From assembly GCA_015066745.1 (NCBI GenBank), contig SVNW01000022.1:1-47163 (forward strand): a DNA stretch of 47,163 nucleotides, in the 5' to 3' direction. This document shows, piece after piece, positions 17,401-26,400 of this stretch. This DNA comes from Ruminococcus sp. (GTDB lineage Bacteria; Bacillota; Clostridia; Oscillospirales; Ruminococcaceae). The notes under the pieces were generated by a model that saw nothing but the letters and a program-made list of their open reading frames with translations, had not been told where the DNA came from and made no database searches. A program made the position numbers and the translations under genes. The first letter of the stretch is position 1; every line of letters starts with the position of its first letter.

Positions 17401-20400
17401 AAAGCAAGATTTGAGCTGTATACAGACAAGGTTAATGTTTATCACAAATACAGTGAGTATCAGGAACCGATTGAAGTTGGTATGATAAAGCGTGAACTTA
17501 CTGATAAAAGTACAGAACTTGTATATGATGAAAGTAAGAAAGTATTTGTACCTATGGGTTCGTTCTATACATCTATTGAAAATTACACACCTGAAGGAAA
17601 TGACATTCAGATGTGTGTAGGACAGCCGGAAAAGCGTGAACTTCAGTATCTTAATGAATCAAATGAAGGTTACTATTTTGTAGATGCTCAGAATAATAAA
17701 TATAATGCAGAAGATGCAAGCAGACTTATTCACAGCAGATCAGCAAAATTTGAAGTATGGTATAAAGATGCATATATAGATACCAAGGTAGGAAGCACGC
17801 AGTCAGTTATTGCTTCGGAAATAGTAAGAGGCGAAGACAAGACATATCCTGTAGTTTCTAAGATTACAATAGACTATACAAGCGGTGGTGAAGAAAGTAA
17901 CTTTGTTATAGACAATACACCTGTATACTATGACAATACAGCAGACAATTACTATTACTACAAGTGGTCTGACGTGAATGGTGATATTATCACTATAGAC
18001 GAATTTGAAGACAAATTTGCAAATTACACAGGAAAAGTTGATGTATATCATCAGTATGCAAAAGATGAAGAACCACTTACAGTTGGTACAGTAGAAAGAA
18101 AATTCAAAGATGGAACTATTGAGTATAAAGACGGAAAGTTTATACCAAAGGGTAATTTCCATACAGATATTCAGAATGCCAAAACCGAAGTTGATACCGG
18201 AACAAGTGAAGAATTTGTTCTTGAATATTACAAAGAAGAAATTGGTGAAGGCTATTATTTCGAGAGTTCAAATTCAAATGATAAAAAGAAATATACTGCA
18301 GAAGAAGTAAGCGAACTTGCAAAGAATAAGCCTGTAAACTTTAATGCATACTATGCGGTAGCAGGAAAAGAAGAGCCGGTTTCTATTGGTGCAGTAGTTT
18401 CAACTGCAAGAGCAAGTGTAGCATATGATAATACAACTGATAAGTATACAGTAACAGCGATATTCACAATAAAATATCCAAATGGAGAAGATGTAGTATC
18501 TAAGGTAGTTGAAGAATACAATGAAGCAAACAAAGAAGGCTACTACTTTGAATTTACAGACGATAAAGGAACAAAGTCAACTCAGGAACAGCTTAATAAC
18601 AGATTCGAAGGCTTCACAGGCAAGGCAGAAATCTACTACCAGTGCGAAGACGGAAAGACTGTTGTTAAAGCCGGAGAGGTTGAAAGAGTACTTGAAAGTA
18701 CAGAACTTACATATGAAAATGAAGTATTTGTACCAAAGGGAACATTCCATACAGAAGTAAGAAGCCTTGATGGAAGTCAGACACTTGAAACTATTTACAC
18801 AAGCACAAGTGAAAACGATGTACTTTCTTACTACAACGAAGCACTTGACGAAGGTTATTACTTTGAAGATGCAAGCGGTAATAAGTATACAGCTGAAACT
18901 GTAACAGCACTTATTAAGAGTGAACCATCAAGCTTTGGTGTACATTACAAAGACGGCGAAAATATCATAGATATAGGAAATGTAGAATCTTCAATCTCTT
19001 CAGCAATAGTAAGAGGAGAAAATCATACATATCCTGTAACATCAACAATCACAGTAAAATACAGTGAAAACAGCTTTACTATAAACAATACACCGGTATA
19101 CTATGATGAAACATCTAAGAATTACTACTATTACAAGTGGTCAGATACAAATGGCGATATGATCACAGTAGGCGAATTTACAGACAGATTTGCAAATTAC
19201 ACCGGAAAAGTAGATGTATATCATCAGTATGCAGAGGGTAAAGAACCACTTGCAGTAGGTACAGTAGAAAGAATATTTGAAAACGGAACTATCAAGTATG
19301 CAGACGGAAAGTTTGTACCGGTGGGTAATTTCCGTACAGATATTCAGAATGCTGAACTTGAGGTAAATACCGGAACAAGTGAAGAGTGTGTACTCAAATA
19401 TTACAACGAAACAATCGGCGAAGGTTATTACTTTACAAAAGCTGATAACAGTGGTGATACAAAGAAATATACTGCAGAAGAAGTAAGCGAACTTGCAAAG
19501 AGCGGTCCTGTAAGCTTCAACGCATACTATGCAGTAGCAGGAAAAGATCAACCGGTTTCTATCGGTTCTGTAGTTTCAACAGTAAAAGCAAGTGTAGCAT
19601 ATGATAATACAACTGATAAATATACGGTAACAGCAACAGTTACATTGAAATCACCTGATAACAGCATTGATATAACCGAAGAAGTCGGAGTATACGATGC
19701 AAACACAGGAAAAGGCTACTACTTTGAATTTACAGACGATAAAGGAACAAAATCAACTCAGGAACAGCTTAATAACAGATTCGAAGGCTTCACAGGCAAG
19801 GCAGAAATCTACTACCAGTGCGAAGACGGAAAGACTGTTGTTAAAGCCGGAGAGGTTGAAAGAGTACTTGAAAGTACAGAACTTGCATATGAAAATGAAG
19901 TATTTGTACCAAAGGGAACATTCCACACAGAAGTAAGAAGCCTTGATGGAAGTCAGTCACTTGAAACTATTTACACAAGCACAAGTGAAAGCGATGTACT
20001 TTCTTACTACAACGAATCACTTGATGAAGGTTATTACTTTGAAGATGCAAGCGGTAATAAGTATACAGCCGAAACTGCAACAGCACTTATCAAGAGTGAA
20101 CCATCAAGCTTTGGTGTACATTACAAAGACGGTAATGTTATCAAAGATATAGGAAATGTAGAATCTTCAATCTCTTCAGCAATAGAAAGAGGAGAAAACC
20201 ATACATATCCTGTAACATCAACAATCACAGTAAAATACGGTGAAAACAGCTTTACTGTAGACAATACACCGGTATACTATGACGGAACATCTAAGAATTA
20301 CTACTATTACAAGTGGTCAGATTCAAATGGTGATATGATCACAGTAGGTGAATTTGCAGACAGATTTGCAAATTACACCGGAAAAGTAGATGTATATCAT

Positions 20401-23400
20401 CAGTACGCAGAAGGTAAAGAACCACTTGCAGTAGGTACAGTAGAAAGAATATTTGAAAACGGAACTATCAAGTATACAGACGGACAGTTTGTACCGGTGG
20501 GTAATTTCCGTACAGATATTAAGAATGCTGAATCTGAAGTAAATACCGGAACAAGTGAAGAATGTGTTCTTAACTACTACAACGAAGAAATCGGCGAAGG
20601 TTATTACTTTACAAAAGCTGATAACAGTGGTGATACAACTAAGTACACAGCAGAACAGGTAAGCGAACTTGCAAAGAACGGACCTGTAAACTTCAAAGCA
20701 TACTATGCAGTAGCTGAAGAAACTTATGAACTTGGAGTAGTACACTCAGAAGTAAAAGCAAGTGTAGCGTATGATGCTGAAACTGATAAATATACAGTAA
20801 CAGCAACAGTTACATTGAAATCACCTGATAACAGCATTGATATAACCGAAGAAGTCGGAGTATACGATGCAAACACAGGAAAAGGCTACTACTTTGAATT
20901 TACAGACGATAAAGGAACAAAGTCAACTCAGGAACAGCTTAATAACAGATTTGAAGGCTTCACAGGCAAGGCAGAAATCTACTATCAGTGTGAAGACGGA
21001 AAGACTGTTGTTAAAGCCGGAGAGGTTGAAAGAGTACTTGAAAGTACAGAACTTACATATGAAAATGAAGTATTTGTACCAAAGGGAACATTCCATACAG
21101 AAGTAAGAAGCCTTGATGGAAGTCAGTCACTTAAAACAATCTACACAAGCGAAGGTAAAGAATGTGTACTTTCTTACTACGATGAATCACTTGACGAAGG
21201 TTACTACTTTGAAGATGCAAGCGGTAATAAGTATACAGCCGAAACTGCAACAGCACTTATCAAGAGTGAACCATCAAGCTTTGAAGTACATTACAAAGAT
21301 GGCGAAAATATCGCAGATATAGGAAATGTAGAATCTTCAATTTCTTCAGCAATAGAAAGAGGAGAAAACCATACATATCCTGTAACATCAACAATCACAG
21401 TAAAATATGGTGAAAACAGCTTTACTGTAGATAACACACCGGTATACTATGACGGAACATCTAAGAATTACTACTATTACAAGTGGTCAGATACAAATGG
21501 CAATATGATCACAGTAGGCGAATTTGCAGAGAGATTTGCAAATTACACCGGAAAAGTAGATGTATATCATCAGTACGCAGAAGGTAAAGAACCACTTGCA
21601 GTAGGTACAGTAGAAAGAATATTTGAAAACGGAACTATCAAGTATGCAGACGGAAAGTTTGTACCGGTGGGTAATTTCCATACAGATATTCAGAATGCTG
21701 AACTTGAGGTAGATACCGGAGCAAGTGAAGAGTGTGTACTCAAATACTATAATGAAACAATCGGCGAAGGTTATTACTTTACAAATGCTGTTTCAAATGA
21801 TACAAAGAAATATACTGCAGAAGAAGTAAGCGAACTTGCAAAGAGCGGACCTGTAAACTTTAACGCATACTATGCAGTAGCTGAAGAAACATATGAACTT
21901 GGAGTAGTACACTCAGAAGTAAGAGCAAGTGTAACGTATGATGCTGAAACTGATAAATACACAGTAACAGCAACAGTTACATTAAAATCACCTGATAACA
22001 GCGTTAATATAACCGAAGAAGTCGGAGTATACGATGCAAGCACAGGAAAAGGCTACTACTTTGAATTTACAGACGATAAAGGAACAAAGTCAACTCAGGA
22101 ACAGCTTAATAACAGATTTGAAGGCTTCACAGGCAAGGCAGAAATCTACTACCAGTGCGAAGACGGAAAGACTGTTGTTAAAGCCGGAGAGGTTGAAAGA
22201 GTACTTGAAAGTACAGAACTTACATATGAAAATGAAGTATTTGTACCAAAGGGAACATTCCATACAGAAGTAAGAAGCCTTGATGGAAGTCAGTCACTTA
22301 AAACAATCTACACAAGCGAAGGTAAAGAATGTGTACTTTCTTACTACGATGAAACACTTGACGAAGGTTATTACTTTGAAGATGCAAGCGATAATAAGTA
22401 TACAGCCGAAACTGCAACAGCACTTATCAAGAGTGAACCATCAAGCTTTGAAGTACATTATAAAGACGGCGAAAATATCATAGATATAGGAAATGTAGAA
22501 TCTTCAATCTCTTCAGCAATAGTAAGAGGAGAAAATCATACATATCCTGTAACATCAACAATCACAGTAAAATATGGTGAAAACAGCTTTACTGTAGACA
22601 ATACACCTGTATACTATGACGAAACATCTAAGAATTACTACTATTACAAGTGGTCAGATTCAAATGGTGAAATTGTTCCTATAAATGAATTTGCAGACAG
22701 ATTTGCAAATTACACCGGAAAAGTAGATGTATATCATCAGTACGCAGAAGGTAAAGAACCACTCGCAGTAGGTACAGTAGAAAGAATATTTGCAAACGGA
22801 ACTATCAAGTATGCAGACGGAAAGTTTGTACCGGTGGGTAATTTCCATACAGATATTCAGAATGCTGAACTTGAGGTAAATACCGGAGCAAGTGAAGAGT
22901 GTGTACTCAAATACTATAATGAAACAATCGGCGAAGGTTATTACTTTACAAATGCAGATAACAGTGGTGATACAACTAAGTACACAGCAGAACAGGTAAG
23001 CGAACTTGCAAAGAGCGGACCTGTAAACTTCAAAGCATACTATGCAGTAGCTGAAGAAACTTATGAACTTGGAGTAGTACACTCAGAAGTAAAAGCAAGT
23101 GTAGCATATGATAATACAACTGATAAATATACGGTAACAGCAACAGTTACATTGAAATCACCTGATAACAGCATTGATATAACCGAAGAAGTCGGAGTAT
23201 ACGATGCAAACACAGGAAAAGGCTACTACTTTGAATTTACAGACGATAAAGGAACAAAGTCAACTCAGGAACAGCTTAATAGCAGATTTGAAGGCTTCAC
23301 AGGCAAGGCAGAAATCTACTACCAGTGTGAAGACGGAAAGACTGTTGTTAAAGCCGGAGAAGTTGAAAGAATACTTGAAAGTACAGAACTTACATATGAA

Positions 23401-26400
23401 AATGAAGTATTTGTACCAAAGGGAACATTCCATACAGAAGTAAGAAGCCTTGATGACAGTCAGACACTTAAAACAATCTATACAAGCGAAGGTAAAGAAT
23501 GTGTACTTTCTTACTACAACGAAGCACTTGACGAAGGTTATTACTTTGAAGATGCAAGCGGTAATAAGTATACAGCCGAAACTGCAACAGCACTTATTAA
23601 GAGTGAACCATCAATCTTTGAAGTACATTACAAAGATGGCGAAAATATCGCAGATATAGGAAATGTAGAATCTTCAATCTCTTCAGCAATAGAAAGAGGA
23701 GAAAATCATACATATCCTGTAACATCAACAATCACAGTAAAATACGGTGAAAACAGCTTTACTGTAAACAATACACCGGTATACTATGACGGAACATCTA
23801 AGAATTACTACTATTACAAGTGGTCAGATACAAATGGTGATATGATCACAGTAGGTGAATTTGCAGACAGATTTGCAAATTACACCGGAAAAGTAGATGT
23901 ATATCATCAGTACGCAGAAGGTAAAGAACCACTCGCAGTAGGTACAGTAGAAAGAATATTTGCAAACGGAACTATCAGGTATACAGACGGACAGTTTGTA
24001 CCGGTGGGTAATTTCCGTACAGATATTCAGAATGCTGAACTTGAGGTAAATACCGGAGCAAGTGAAGAGTGTGTACTCAAATACTATAATGAAACAATCG
24101 GCGAAGGTTATTACTTTACAAAAGCTGATAACAGTGGTGATACAAAGAAATATACTGCAGAAGAAGTAAGCGAACTTGCAAAGAGCGGTCCTGTAAGCTT
24201 CAACGCATACTATGCAGTAGCAGGAAAAGATCAACCGGTTTCTATCGGTGCTGTAGTTTCAACAGTAAAAGCAAGCGTAGCATATGATGCTAAAACTGAT
24301 GATTACACAGTAACAGCAACAATCACAATAAATGCTCCCGGCGTAACAGATGTAGTATCCAGGGAAGTTGAAGAATACAATGAAGCAACCCAAGAAGGCT
24401 ACTACTTCGAATTTACAGATAATAAGGGTACAAAGTCAACTAAAGAACAGCTTAATGAAAGATTTGAAGGCTTCACAGGCAAGGCAGAAATCTATTACCA
24501 GTACGAATCCGGAAAATCACCGATTAAAGCCGGAGAAGTTGAAAGAATACTTGAAAGTACAGAACTTGCATATGAAAATGACTTGTTCGTACCAAAGGGA
24601 ACATTCCATACAGAAGTCAGAAGCCTTGATGAAAATCAGACACTTAAAACAATCTACACGAGTGCAAGTGAAAATAAAGCATTGTCTTACTATGACGCAA
24701 CTATCAACAAAGGTTACTACTTTACAGCTACAGCAGGTAGTATGTATAATTCTAAAGACGCGACAGGAATTATCAAGAGTGAACCTGCAAGCTTTGTAGT
24801 ATGGTACAGAGAAGGCAATACAGACAGTAAAGTAGGAGATATAGCATCAGTTATTTCTTCTGAAATAGTAAGAGGCAATAATAATACATATCCTGTAAAT
24901 TCAAATTTCACAGTAAATTACAGTGACAGAAACGGTAAACGTGAACTTGCTATAACAAGCAAGCCCGAATACTATAACGAATCCAGCAAGAAGGGCTATT
25001 ATTACGAATGGACCAATGCAACAGGCAACAAGATCACACAGCAATCTCTTGCAGAAAGATTTGCAAAGTATACAGGAAAGGTAAATGTATACCACAAGCA
25101 TACAGAAGATCAGGAAGCACTTGCAGTAGGTACAGTAGAAAGAATCTTTACAGGCGGAATTCTTGAATATATAGATGGTCAGTTTGTACCAAAAGGTAAT
25201 TTCCATACAGATATTATTAATTTCAACGGAAAGACCGATATAGGAACAAATGAAACATCTGTACTCGAATACTTCAATGAAACTCTTGGTGAAGGATATT
25301 ATTTCACAAACCTTGACGGAAATGATACAAAGAAATATACAGCACAAGAAGTAAGCAATCTTGCAAAGAACGTATCAGTAAACTTCAAGGCATACTATGA
25401 AGTAAACGGAAAGACAGTTGAACTCGGTGAAGTAAACTCAGCAATCAGAGCAACTGTTGTAAGAGGATCTTCCAAACATGAATATCCTGTTGTTTCTCAG
25501 ATAATAGCTGAATGTATAAGCAATGGCAAGTCCGAAAAATACACATATGATCAGGCAATTAACTATTATAACGAATCAACAAAGACAGGATACTATTATG
25601 AAATTTCATCACAACCGGGTAAGAGAATTTCACCTGATGAGATCAAAACAAAATTTGCATCATATACCGGAAAGATTGATGTATACTATCAGTACGAGGC
25701 TACAAAATCACCTGTCAAGGTAGGCGTTGTAGAGCAAGTACTTGCTGATACAGATATTGTACATGAAAATGGACAGTATGTACCAAAGGGAACATTCCGT
25801 GATGATATCAGCAATTATGATGAAAGCGGAGTACTTACAGTAACTGACAGAGGAACAAGTGAAACAAGAAATCTTGTATATTACAATTCCGAAATCGGTG
25901 AAGGTTATTACTTTACAAATAATGAAGACGCTTCACAGAAAAAATATACGTCTGAACAGATATGTGAATCAGTCAATAATGGTATCAGTGACTATGAACT
26001 TTACTATGTACAGTCAGGAACAAGCAGAAAAATCGGTGCTGTAAATTCAGAAATGAAGACAGGAATAAAAGCTGTTTCAAACGGAAACAACAATTATAAT
26101 TATTCTGTAACCGCAAATACAGTTGTAAGTTACGGAAAAACCGGAACAGAAAACAGACATTCCTGGGAAAATGCTATTTCTGAATATAGTCGAATTTCAG
26201 ACACAGGTTACTATTTTGAAGATGCAAATGATAGAGGATACCGACTCCCTCAGAATGAAATCAATGATAAGCTCAATAATGGTGCAGTTACAATTAATGC
26301 TTATTATAAATACAACTCTGAAGCCGAACCGATTTATTGTGGTTCATTAAACTGTGTTCTCGGTGAAATGACAGCTATCTTTAATAATGGTAACTCTAAA

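Noticed and set aside
19141..25347. Recurring minus-strand frames of about 60-148 aa in the repeat array
   Set aside because: They are the antisense of conserved repeat codons, Cys/Phe/Ile-rich, and repeat with the same period. No promoter or ribosome binding site supports them.
18110..25723. Recurring small plus-strand frames of about 66-143 aa inside the giant gene (for example 19697-19936, 20867-21106, 22034-22273)
   Set aside because: They recur exactly with the 1,170-bp repeat, lie out of frame with the 14-kb gene, and have basic low-complexity products without ribosome binding sites; they are frame shadows.
15930..26340. CRISPR or other noncoding array
   Set aside because: Repeats are about 585/1,170 bp, fully coding, with in-frame spacing; there is no short-repeat/spacer pattern and no cas gene.
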